DNA of 49,067 nt from Acidimicrobiales bacterium. GTDB lineage: Bacteria > Actinomycetota > Acidimicrobiia > Acidimicrobiales > SHLQ01. The notes beneath the pieces were generated by a model. That model did not search any database and was not told where the DNA came from. It was given only the letters and a program-made list of their open reading frames with translations. Positions within the stretch are counted from its first letter, which is position 1; every line of letters starts with the position of its first letter. Location of the stretch: positions 1 to 49,067 of the forward strand of contig JAHDDK010000028.1 of NCBI GenBank assembly GCA_020629375.1, given 5' to 3'. This document shows positions 16,348 to 24,095 of the stretch, one piece after another. The position numbers and the translations under genes were made by a program.

Positions 16348-19280
16348 GATTCGTCGAGGCTTGGAGCGAGATGAATGGTTGTCGGCGGCACGTCGATGCG
16401 GACTTCGACGAGGTCGGCGAGCGGCTGTGGTCGTCCGGTGAGCCAGCCCTGAATCCGGTCGCACCGGGCCCGGATGAGTCGCTGCAGTTCATCGTCGGTC
16501 TCGACTCCCTCGCCGATCACCGACATGCCAAGGCGATGCGCGATCTCGATGGTCTTCTCGACGACGGCGTACGCGCCGGGGTCGTCGACGATCGGGGTGA
16601 CGAGGCTCCGGTCGAGCTTGAGGATGGAGGCGGGGAGGGTGGTGAGGTAGCTGAGGTTCGAGTGGCCGGTCCCGAAGTCGTCGATGGCGATCGTGACGCC
16701 GAGTTCGCGGATCTGTTCGAGTAGCGCGATGTCGTCCTCGGTCGTGGTGGCGCCTTCGGTGACTTCGAACACGATGCGCTGACGGTCGATACCGGTCGAG
16801 TCGAGGACGGCGTCGATCCGAGACATCAGCCGCTCGTCGGCGAGTTCGATGGGCGACAAGTTGACCGCGACGTACGGGTCGTCGCCCGGCAGGAACGGCA
16901 GGGCCGAGCACGCTTCGAGGAGGGTGAACTCGCCGATGGCGAGGATCATGTCGGTTTCTTCGGCGAGGGGGATGAACTCGCCCGGCGACACAGGCTCGCC
17001 GTCGCGCGTTCCGCGAACGAGGCACTCGTAGCCTTCGGTGCGCGTGGTGAGGGCGTTGACGACGGGTTGAAAGTGCACGTGGAGGTCGCCGTTGTCGATG
17101 GCGCGTTCGAGCCATTGGGACAGTTCGGTGCGTCGCCGTGCCGCTTCACGATGTGATTCGTCGAAGGCGACGATTTCGGTGCTTCGGCCGTGCGAGTGGC
17201 GCACGGCGGTGGCGACCTCGGTGAGAGCCTCGCCGATCGAACGGGCGACGGGGGCGAGGCCAACGGTGACGTCGAGATGAAGTTGACCGGACTCGAGCGC
17301 GATGGGCCGGGCGAACACGTCGACGATCTGGTCGGCGACCGAGGCGGCCCACTCGCTGGTGGTGACGAGCGCGAACTCGGGGTCGTCGGTTCGGGCCACG
17401 ATGTCGGCGCCGTCGATGCTGCGGAGTCGGCCGGCCATGACGGTGAGGACGACGTCCCGGGTCCGACGTCCGAACGAGCCGTCGAGATCGTCGAGACGGA
17501 GCGGTCGCACACCCACGATCGCTCGTGATGCGCCGTCGTTCTGGGTCGAGTGCCAGTTGCGAAGGCCCGTTGCGTTGAGCAGCCCGGTGAGGGCGTCGTG
17601 TTCGAGGTTGTACGTCGCCGAGAACTCCGCAGCTTGGCGTCGGTGGGCCTGAGCGAGCAGCCGTGCTGCGGTTTCGACAAGGCCGATCACCGGTTCGATC
17701 ACGGAGGGGACCTCGTCGCCGAACGCGAGCACGAGAATGGCGGGTGGCCCGTCGCCGAAGTCGACCAAGCCCGCTACCCCACTCGTGGTTCCGAGGTCGA
17801 TCGGGATCGCTGGCGATACTCGAGTCGGCAGTTCGAGCGCGGAGATTGTCGGTTCGAGGGCGACGCCGAGGTCGTAGTGCGGCGGTCCGCTCGGGTGTTG
17901 ATGGAGGTGAACCGACGAACCTCGCACCGCACGAGGCAGCGCGCGCTCGAGAACGTCGGTGATCGAGGTCGCAGACTCACCGAGCATCGCCGCTTCGCTC
18001 AATTCGCTCAGGATGTTTCGTCGACGCAGTTCGTCCTGGACCGACGTGTTGTGTGCCTCGCCGGTATCGAGCGTCGCGTTGAGCGTTTCGGCGAGTCGGC
18101 GCCAATCGCCCTCGAGCTCGACCGTCTCGATGCGGTCGTCGAAGTTGCCATGTTCGACCGACTGTTGAATCTCGTCGATGTCGGACCACAGCTGCTGCAT
18201 GGTTCCCGCAAGGGTCGAGAAGGCCCGTGCGACGGCGCCGATCTCGTCGGCACCTCGATCATCGAGGGGAGCGAGTTCGCCTCGCGACAACCGATTAGCC
18301 GCAGTGGTCAACGTGCGAAGCGGGATGACGATCGAGCGTCGGAGCAACGTGAGGCCCGCCAGCATGACTGCGGCGAAGATTCCGGCGATCGCTGCAAGAC
18401 CGATGAGCCGGGTTTGGGTGGCGCCGATCGAGGTGTCGAGCGCAGCCAAACCATCGACGGCGGATTCGAGCCGGATGGCGCGCAAGTTGGCGGCGACCGC
18501 ACGAGCGTCTGGCGCCCAGGTGTCGCGGTTGATGTCGGTGCCATCGGCGACATGGGTCTGGCGGGTGATGGCGAGCGTGCGCCATGGATCGGTGAGGGTC
18601 AGCTGTTCGAGTGCATTCCGGGCGTCGATATCGGCGTTGTCGGCGAAGCGGGCGAGCGCGTCGGTTGCGCTCGTGTGATGGCGTACGAGTTCGCCGGTTT
18701 CGACCTCGCCGACACGTACCTCGAGGTCTTCACGGAGCTGGGCGTCGAGGGCCACGCTGATCGACACCATGGCGTCCGCCCAACGTCGGGTGGTGGCATC
18801 CGGTGCGTCGTCGAATCCAGTGCGAACCTCGTCGTGAAGCGTGTCGACGATCGTGCCGTAGGTGATGACGGCACTGTCGCTGGCACCCGTCGCTGCATGG
18901 CCTCGCGCCAAGTCGAGCTGTTCAAGTAGGCGTCGGTCTCGGTCGGTTTGCGTTGCGGGGTTCAGGTCGAGATCGAGCGCGATCTCCGGCGAAATCGTTG
19001 CGGTTGGCGGGTCGACCTCGTCGTGGCGTTCTCGTTGGATGGCATCGATCGCACGGATCGTGTCCACCGCCTCGCCTGCTGCGCTCCGGTACGCCCGGAG
19101 ATCGTCGAGCTGTTGCAGTTCGCGGTTGCCCAACATCGTTGCCACGGCGAGGAGCGCGACGAGCGGGACGATCATCAGGACTGCGAGCCGAGTGCCGATG
19201 CTCACTCGGCGGAGCAGGCCGACGCGTCGACGATCTGGGCCTTCCACGAAGCCCCATCGGCGACTCGCTCGGGACCTCAA
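16344..19280 (-). CDS. HAMP-GGDEF(degenerate)-EAL membrane protein, probable c-di-GMP phosphodiesterase
   Basis: About 978 residues. TM1 is near 31-50, followed by a large extracytoplasmic helical region (50-285) like nitrate/ligand sensor domains, TM2 near 285-310, a HAMP segment, and a GAF-like region around 430-550. In the GGDEF domain the signature is DDPEF, so cyclase activity is unlikely. In the EAL domain (730-960) the signature reads ECLVR, but the Glu is kept, as are NLSP, FEVTE, IDDFGTG, LKLD, GEGVE and the late Gln, so hydrolysis of c-di-GMP is plausible. The start is uncertain: TTG at 19280 gives the full frame, and GTGs at 19247 and 19205 also keep TM1. The solute-binding lipoprotein follows in the same operon. 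Confidence 0.88.
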   Translation of the reverse strand: MRSRASRRWGFVEGPDRRRVGLLRRVSIGTRLAVLMIVPLVALLAVATMLGNRELQQLDDLRAYRSAAGEAVDTIRAIDAIQRERHDEVDPPTATISPEIALDLDLNPATQTDRDRRLLEQLDLARGHAATGASDSAVITYGTIVDTLHDEVRTGFDDAPDATTRRWADAMVSISVALDAQLREDLEVRVGEVETGELVRHHTSATDALARFADNADIDARNALEQLTLTDPWRTLAITRQTHVADGTDINRDTWAPDARAVAANLRAIRLESAVDGLAALDTSIGATQTRLIGLAAIAGIFAAVMLAGLTLLRRSIVIPLRTLTTAANRLSRGELAPLDDRGADEIGAVARAFSTLAGTMQQLWSDIDEIQQSVEHGNFDDRIETVELEGDWRRLAETLNATLDTGEAHNTSVQDELRRRNILSELSEAAMLGESATSITDVLERALPRAVRGSSVHLHQHPSGPPHYDLGVALEPTISALELPTRVSPAIPIDLGTTSGVAGLVDFGDGPPAILVLAFGDEVPSVIEPVIGLVETAARLLAQAHRRQAAEFSATYNLEHDALTGLLNATGLRNWHSTQNDGASRAIVGVRPLRLDDLDGSFGRRTRDVVLTVMAGRLRSIDGADIVARTDDPEFALVTTSEWAASVADQIVDVFARPIALESGQLHLDVTVGLAPVARSIGEALTEVATAVRHSHGRSTEIVAFDESHREAARRRTELSQWLERAIDNGDLHVHFQPVVNALTTRTEGYECLVRGTRDGEPVSPGEFIPLAEETDMILAIGEFTLLEACSALPFLPGDDPYVAVNLSPIELADERLMSRIDAVLDSTGIDRQRIVFEVTEGATTTEDDIALLEQIRELGVTIAIDDFGTGHSNLSYLTTLPASILKLDRSLVTPIVDDPGAYAVVEKTIEIAHRLGMSVIGEGVETDDELQRLIRARCDRIQGWLTGRPQPLADLVEVRIDVPPTTIHLAPSLDES

Positions 19281-19387
19281 TGGTCAAAAGACCCGTTCTT
19301 CTTTCGAGTGGTTCGCCGATCGGCATACTGATCGCGCTGACCGGCTGCGCGTCGGACAACGGAGTGGAGTTGAACTCGATCCAGTGA
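19280..19387 (+). CDS. Possible 35-residue lipoprotein preceding the Amt-like gene
   Basis: A short reading frame starts with MVKRPVLL, has a hydrophobic run (IGILIAL) and ends its signal with LTGC, a valid lipobox. Twelve residues follow the Cys. Its TGA stop is overlapped by the GTG start of the Amt-like gene (GTGA), as in true coupled pairs elsewhere in this window. No good Shine-Dalgarno is visible, and its ATG touches one of the possible starts of the divergent EAL gene, so it may be a chance frame. Confidence 0.4.
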   Translation: MVKRPVLLSSGSPIGILIALTGCASDNGVELNSIQ

Positions 19388-20541
19388 GCGAAGACGCACT
19401 ATCCCTCTGGGCAGCCGTCTGCGCGCTCGCCTTCTTCGTCGCCTCCGGTGGCTTGGCCTTGACGTCGATCGGGGTGTCGCGGCGTCGCAGCGTGTCGACG
19501 GGCGCAGCCCGACAGGTGCTGGCGTTGGCCGCATCGGTCGGTGCGGCGCTGGTCGTCACGCGTCTCGTGTTCGACCACGACGGTGATCAGGCGGTCCTTC
19601 TCGCTGGGGCAAGCGCGTTCTTCTCGACGGTCGTTCTGGCGGCCTCGACCGAGCGGCTGACGACGTTGGCGACCGTGATCGTTGCGGGCGTCGTTGGTGC
19701 GCTGTTGCCCTCGATGGTCGAAGTCGTTCACCTCGAGTGGCCCGACCGGGTCGATGTCGACGGCCGGACCGTCGATGTCGGTGCGCTGATCGGAGCGATC
19801 GCTGTCGGTGCCGGGGCGATGGCGGTGGTCGTGTCGGCGCTCACCGGTCCCCGCCTCGGGCGTTTCGGACGTGGCGAACACCGTCTGATCCCGGGCTGGT
19901 CGGTTCCGGTCGCTGCGGTCGGCACCATCATCGGTGCGCCATCGCTAGCGGTCGCGTCGAGTGGGATCGCCGTGAGCGTCTTGGGTGAGTCGTTGACAGC
20001 CGATGATCTGATCGCCGCATGCCTGTCGGGTGTGAGTGCAGCCGTTGCAGGGACGTTCGTGGGCGGCCTCGTAGGACTGGGCGGCTCTGGTCGGATCGGG
20101 GCGACGTCGGCGATCCGTGGCGCGTGGGGCGGCACGATCGCCGCGGCGGCCTGGATGATCGACGAAGTGTGGTGGCTCGGCGCGATCGCCGGCGTCGTTG
20201 GCGCAGTCGCCGCCCTCCTTGGGCATCGATGGGCGACGCGAGCACGGATCGATGACCCGGTCGGGGTGATCGGTGCATTCGGTTCGGCCGGCGCAACTGC
20301 CGTTTTGCTGCCGGGATTCTGGGGTGGGGGCTATGGCGTGGTCGACGGCGGCGTGTCGGATCAGCTCATCGCCCAGATCGTGGCGCTCGTCGCGATCGTG
20401 GGATCGGCGGTCGTCGCCGCAACGGTTGTCGGGGGCATTCTGCGGGCCGTGCGCCTTCTGCGTATCGATCGGCGCACCGAGATCGTCGGCCTCGACGACA
20501 TTCGGGACCGCCGGGTTGTTCGTCGAACGATCGAGCAGTGA
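19384..20541 (+). CDS. Amt-fold membrane protein lacking the pore histidines
   Basis: A 385-residue protein with about 11 hydrophobic segments. Its first helix and following GLALTSIGVSRR match the Amt opening (GLALFYGGLVR). TGPRLGRFGRGE matches the LGKRxGFGKE turn after helix 5, and RIDDPVGVIGAFGSAG matches Amt DDPxGVFGVHGxxG. By my hand alignment the two pore histidines are replaced by Ala (in IGAIAVGAG) and Phe (in GAFGSAG), so ammonium conduction in the usual way is doubtful. The GTG start at 19384 overlaps the small lipoprotein frame. It faces away from the EAL-protein operon. A sensory or scaffold role is conjecture. Confidence 0.72.
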   Translation: MSEDALSLWAAVCALAFFVASGGLALTSIGVSRRRSVSTGAARQVLALAASVGAALVVTRLVFDHDGDQAVLLAGASAFFSTVVLAASTERLTTLATVIVAGVVGALLPSMVEVVHLEWPDRVDVDGRTVDVGALIGAIAVGAGAMAVVVSALTGPRLGRFGRGEHRLIPGWSVPVAAVGTIIGAPSLAVASSGIAVSVLGESLTADDLIAACLSGVSAAVAGTFVGGLVGLGGSGRIGATSAIRGAWGGTIAAAAWMIDEVWWLGAIAGVVGAVAALLGHRWATRARIDDPVGVIGAFGSAGATAVLLPGFWGGGYGVVDGGVSDQLIAQIVALVAIVGSAVVAATVVGGILRAVRLLRIDRRTEIVGLDDIRDRRVVRRTIEQ

Positions 20542-20574
20542 TCGCCACGTCCCGATTGGGATGAGGTTGGGCGA

Positions 20575-20961
20575 CTAGCTCCGTCGTCGGATGCGGATTG
20601 GTCCTTTGGCGGTCGACGGGTCGACAACCTGGCCTTTCTGGGTGATGTCGACGAGGTCGGCGGCAACGAGTCGTCGGGCGGCCCGTCGGGCGGGCTCCAT
20701 GAGCTCTCGCCATTCGTCATCGATTCCGCCGTTCTCGGAGGCGACCGACCGGGCGGCTTCTGATGGGCAGATCGTGGCCCCAGCGGCGCGTTGATCGAGT
20801 AGCGCCAGGATCGACGCCTCGAGGTCCTTGTCGACCTCGCTGACCTTGCGAGACCGGCAGGCGTCGCTGCACCAGCGCACGTCGTCCCAGTTCTTCGCCC
20901 ACTTTCTGCGCCATTCGATCGTTCGGCCACACGAGCCGCAGACCTTGGGTTCGTGCTCCAT
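20575..20961 (-). CDS. DUF2256-DUF3253 protein
   Basis: A 128-residue protein. The N-terminal zinc-binding module has CGSCGRTIEWRRKW and WCSDACRSRK, the pattern of DUF2256. The rest is a winged-helix-like DUF3253 segment (LEASILALLDQR, CPSEAAR, RRAARRLVAADLVDITQKG). The two domains occur fused in many bacteria, with no known function. The ATG at 20961 has TACGAT 7 bases upstream and no Shine-Dalgarno. The start codon of the divergent gene is only 12-18 bases away. Confidence 0.85.
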   Translation of the reverse strand: MEHEPKVCGSCGRTIEWRRKWAKNWDDVRWCSDACRSRKVSEVDKDLEASILALLDQRAAGATICPSEAARSVASENGGIDDEWRELMEPARRAARRLVAADLVDITQKGQVVDPSTAKGPIRIRRRS

Positions 20962-20967
20962 GTGCGC

Positions 20968-20974
20968 GATCGTA
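20968..20974. promoter_or_regulatory. Overlapping divergent -10 elements
   Basis: Minus strand TACGAT (20974-20969) lies 7 bases before the ATG at 20961. Plus strand GATCGT (20968-20973) lies 6 bases before the ATG at 20980. The hexamers overlap almost fully. The plus element is weak. Confidence 0.4.
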
Positions 20975-20979
20975 TGTCG

Positions 20980-21966
20980 ATGTCGGTCGCCGTTCCGTTC
21001 CCAACGACCCAACCGCCGGGCTACGAATGGTTCGACGACGAGCCCGAGTTCTCCGCCGCAGACCATCTCGCGCTCGAAGCACCCGCCGAGATCATCATGC
21101 TCGCCGACCTCGGATACGACGCCGACGAGATCGCCACAAAGGCCACGCCCGTTGCGGCCTCAACACCTTTTCGGGTGCTGAGCGACGAAGGCGCGGCGAT
21201 CATGCGGGCGACGGCCGATCGGCTCCGTACGTTTCGAAAGCCTGCTGGCGACCGGATCGAGAACATGGTGCGCGGCGGCTGCTACCGGAGCCGTTGGCTG
21301 CGGGACCTGTGCACGAGCACCGAGCTCGCTGGGCATCTCTCCGCGATCTACGGGATCGAGGTCGCGCCGCATCCGATGGCCCTGCACCTCGGTCACCTCA
21401 ACTTTGCGCCGTCGACGATTGAGGTCGGCATCGACAAGTGGCATCACGACACGTTGCCGCTCGACTTCGTGCTGACCGTGACCGACCCGGCCGAGGTCGC
21501 CGGCGGACGATTCGAGTACTTCGTCGGCACCCGCCACGAAGCTGCTGCGCTCGCCGCAGAGGGCAAGACGCCACCGGCCGAACGAACGGTCGCTCCGGAC
21601 TTCCCGGGGGCCGGATGGGCGATCGCGCTGCACGGCGACATGGTCGTGCACCGAGCCGGGCCGCTCGACGAGCTGTGCGAGCGGATCTCGATGGTCAACG
21701 GCTACGTCGCGCTCGACACGCTCACCGACGAGCAAAGCCGATCGGTCGACCTGATGGCCATCGACGACCACCAGGTGCTGTTCAGCGAGTGGGCGAAGAT
21801 GGCCGCATGGCGTACGACCGGCCGCCTCTCCCACCTGGTGGAGACGATGGGCTTCGAAGACCGCGACACCGTGATCGCCGAACTCGAGTTCGCGCTCGAA
21901 GACGCCCAGCGGGCCCTTGACGAAATGCGGGCCGGCAAAGACACCATCGATCACTACGGCGGCTGA
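20980..21966 (+). CDS. Fe(II)/2-oxoglutarate dioxygenase-like protein
   Basis: About 328 residues. A double-stranded beta-helix pattern is visible: DKWHHDTLPLDFVLTV gives a candidate HxD metal pair, GGRFEYFVG a following strand, and ALHGDMVVHRAGPL...RISMVNGY the distal His and an Arg that could bind 2-oxoglutarate. The C-terminal 90 residues are helical and charged. Start ATG 20980 fits the leaderless spacing; ATG 20974 is the alternative. Substrate is unknown. Confidence in the fold is moderate and in activity lower. Confidence 0.68.
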   Translation: MSVAVPFPTTQPPGYEWFDDEPEFSAADHLALEAPAEIIMLADLGYDADEIATKATPVAASTPFRVLSDEGAAIMRATADRLRTFRKPAGDRIENMVRGGCYRSRWLRDLCTSTELAGHLSAIYGIEVAPHPMALHLGHLNFAPSTIEVGIDKWHHDTLPLDFVLTVTDPAEVAGGRFEYFVGTRHEAAALAAEGKTPPAERTVAPDFPGAGWAIALHGDMVVHRAGPLDELCERISMVNGYVALDTLTDEQSRSVDLMAIDDHQVLFSEWAKMAAWRTTGRLSHLVETMGFEDRDTVIAELEFALEDAQRALDEMRAGKDTIDHYGG

Positions 21967-21977
21967 GGGCCGGCTTT

Positions 21978-23021
21978 TCAGCTTTCCAATGCGGCGATGG
22001 TCTCGTCAGATGCGCACGACATCAACAGCTGTAGCAATTCTTCGCGAGTCACGGGTGAGACCCAAAGGTTGCGATCCCACCGCAGTTGCGAATGAGCAGC
22101 ATCGATGCAAGACATCTCCTCGATGCTCAACTGGACCAACTCTCGGAGCTCTGCACCCACGATTTCACCGAAGAGAGTGCAGTCAAGAACGTGATTCACC
22201 GTCTCCAAAGGCGCTCCTTCGAGCCCGGATCGAAGGAAGTGGAACCAATAGAGAAGATCGGCATCGTCGTTGCCTGCTGCTGAGAGGCACTCACGATCAA
22301 AGAGCTGAGCAACCCCATTCGGGGCAAACACGTCCTCGAGTCGCAAGCATCGAGTGAGAAACGCCGCGCCGACCTCGGACTCGGCATCACCCAAGGGTTC
22401 GCCGGTGCCGAAGTAGACGAGCGTCGAAATCCGGGTCAACTGATCTTCGTCGTCTTGCAGCAGCCCTTCGGTGATGCACTCGTTGGCGCCACTGGTCAGC
22501 AGGGCATCTGACCCGAACGCGGATTCTTGTAGGGACTTACTGAGCCCAGGTTGTATGAGGATTCCGGTGCAGTCGAGCAGGTTCTCAAGGGCTCGTGCGT
22601 GGTCGGCGGTGCCCATCGACCCAAAATCTGTGTTCCGCGCTTCGAGCTCGAAGTCCTCAATGAACGCATCATCGACACAACGACGCTCGCTCTCCTGCAA
22701 TCCGTCTCCGACGACGATTCCGGACATGAGCAGCCTTAGCCACTCCGGGGCGTCGTCGCCCAACGGTGCACTCGTCGACGTGGATTCTTCCGCCGCCGTT
22801 GTTTCGACGATCGTTGGCGATGAGGTCGTTGGCCTCGAGGTGGTCGTCGTGGAGTTGATCGTGGTCGACGCCGTGATCTCCGGGGCGGTCGCAGGAGGGT
22901 CGACGCTCTCTTGGCTAGCGATGTCGCCGCCACAGGCGGCGAGCATCAACATCGAAGCGACGGCGAGCAATCGCCTGAAGGCAACTACGGGTCGATGAGG
23001 GTGGCCGTCCGACTTGCTCAT
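21978..23021 (-). CDS. Cys-containing lipoprotein of unknown function
   Basis: A 347-residue lipoprotein. The signal peptide ends in the lipobox LAAC near residue 30. A long Ser/Thr-rich linker follows (to about residue 85). The mature domain is largely helical and acidic, with regularly spaced cysteines (RRCVDD, LLDCTG, NECITEG, TRCLRL, DRECLSA, LDCTLFG, MSCIDAA, LMSCASD), probably as disulfides outside the cell. I do not recognise the family. Base composition reads less GC-rich than the neighbours. CTCTCA and TGAGAG arms (23031-23047) lie just upstream. The tRNA-Pro gene is next. Confidence 0.75.
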   Translation of the reverse strand: MSKSDGHPHRPVVAFRRLLAVASMLMLAACGGDIASQESVDPPATAPEITASTTINSTTTTSRPTTSSPTIVETTAAEESTSTSAPLGDDAPEWLRLLMSGIVVGDGLQESERRCVDDAFIEDFELEARNTDFGSMGTADHARALENLLDCTGILIQPGLSKSLQESAFGSDALLTSGANECITEGLLQDDEDQLTRISTLVYFGTGEPLGDAESEVGAAFLTRCLRLEDVFAPNGVAQLFDRECLSAAGNDDADLLYWFHFLRSGLEGAPLETVNHVLDCTLFGEIVGAELRELVQLSIEEMSCIDAAHSQLRWDRNLWVSPVTREELLQLLMSCASDETIAALES

Positions 23022-23147
23022 GCAAAGACGCTCTCACCGGCTGAGAGAGGCCCCCATTCCGGTGGGCCGAGCGACGCACATTGCGAATGAAGCGAGGACC
23101 TCGTGCGACCTGGGTTCGAACGTCGATGTCGGTCGACAGCATAAAAG

Positions 23148-23221
23148 TCGGGCAGGCGGGATTTGAACCCACGACCTCCTCGTCCCGAACGAGGCGCGCT
23201 ACCAACCTGCGCCACTGCCCG
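23148..23221 (-). tRNA. tRNA-Pro (anticodon CGG)
   Basis: Minus-strand cloverleaf of 74 bases. The acceptor stem CGGGCAG pairs with CTGCCCG, with discriminator A. The anticodon stem CCTCG/CGAGG encloses loop TTCGGGA, giving anticodon CGG, which reads CCG proline codons. The T arm contains GGTTCAAATCC. The 3' CCA is not encoded. A short T-run follows. Confidence 0.95.
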
Positions 23222-23265
23222 TGTAGCAAGCCCTCGCAGTATAGAAGGCGTGCTCGAAATTGGAA

Positions 23266-23652
23266 TCAGGCGGCGATGAGATTCTGCGCCGACCGGCGCA
23301 GGGCAAGCGAGTTGATCGGCTTCACGATCCAGTCGTCGGCATCGGACGTGCCCGCAAGGAACTCGTCGGCAGCACGATCGAGCAACAGCATGACCGGCGT
23401 TTCGGGGAGGCGGCCTGCACGTGCTTCTTGCTTGAGCAGCAGCGACGTGGCGACGCCACCCATGTTCCCGATCTGCAGATCGAGGATCACGAGCTCGGGC
23501 TCGACCGACTGCACGGCTCCAGACACTTCATTGCCCGTCCGCACCCGATGCACGTCGTGTGTACCGCCGAGCGCGGCGGTCACTTCGTCGAAGATCCAGT
23601 CGGCGTCGGTGGCCAGCAGAACGGCGGGCGCAGCGTCAGTGGAAGGCGACAT
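23266..23652 (-). CDS. Stand-alone response regulator receiver domain
   Basis: A 128-residue CheY-like receiver without an output domain. The acidic pocket (TDAD), the phosphoacceptor Asp in VILDLQIG and the Lys in VKPIN are all present, so it should be phosphorylatable. No kinase gene is adjacent. It is divergent from a STAS anti-sigma antagonist gene 40 bases away, which suggests partner-switching or stress signalling, but this is only context. The ATG at 23652 has TAGCCT 7 bases upstream and no Shine-Dalgarno. Confidence 0.88.
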   Translation of the reverse strand: MSPSTDAAPAVLLATDADWIFDEVTAALGGTHDVHRVRTGNEVSGAVQSVEPELVILDLQIGNMGGVATSLLLKQEARAGRLPETPVMLLLDRAADEFLAGTSDADDWIVKPINSLALRRSAQNLIAA

Positions 23653-23659
23653 GGGGTGG

Positions 23660-23683
23660 AGGCTAGCCGGGGTCAGCTAACCT
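23660..23683. promoter_or_regulatory. Divergent leaderless -10 pair (receiver and STAS genes)
   Basis: Minus strand TAGCCT (23665-23660) lies 7 bases before the ATG at 23652. Plus strand TAACCT (23678-23683) lies 9 bases before the ATG at 23693. Confidence 0.45.
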
Positions 23684-23692
23684 GAAGCACCC

Positions 23693-24037
23693 ATGCTGGA
23701 GATCAACATCGAACAGGCTGGCGACGGCTCGCACCACGTGTGCCGCCTCGTCGGAGAGGTCGACGCCTACACGGTGGGCGAGTTCCGCGACGCCCTGTCG
23801 GGCCTCGACGGCGTGACCCGGCTGCTGATCGACCTCTCCGAGGTGCCGTTCATGGACTCGGCCGGTCTCGGAGCGCTCATCGGCGGCATTCGTCGGGTGC
23901 GCGAGGGCGAAGGCGACGTCGCGGTCATCTCGACGACGGCGGGTCTCAACCGTCTCCTGCACACGACGGGATTCGATCGGATCGTTCCAGTGTGTGAAAG
24001 CAGCGAAGACGCGATCGCCGCACTCGACGAGGCCTGA
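23693..24037 (+). CDS. STAS-domain anti-sigma factor antagonist
   Basis: A 114-residue single STAS domain of the SpoIIAA/RsbV type. The helix start FMDSAGLGAL carries the Ser that partner kinases phosphorylate; the unphosphorylated form binds the anti-sigma kinase and frees its sigma factor. Strands LLIDLSEV and VAVISTT fit the fold. No anti-sigma kinase or sigma gene is in the window, so its partner is elsewhere. It converges on the Get3/ArsA gene downstream. Confidence 0.92.
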   Translation: MLEINIEQAGDGSHHVCRLVGEVDAYTVGEFRDALSGLDGVTRLLIDLSEVPFMDSAGLGALIGGIRRVREGEGDVAVISTTAGLNRLLHTTGFDRIVPVCESSEDAIAALDEA

Positions 24038-24046
24038 GTCACTGTG

Positions 24047-24090
24047 GGCCCGCTCGGGCCGTAGATCGTCGCTGTCGGCCCGCTCGGGCC
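24047..24090. repeat. Two copies of a short GC-rich hairpin
   Basis: GGCCCGCTCGGGCC occurs at 24047-24060 and 24077-24090. Each can form a 6-bp stem. They fill the gap between the convergent STAS and Get3/ArsA genes and may stop transcription from either side. Confidence 0.5.
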
Positions 24091-24095
24091 GCCAG

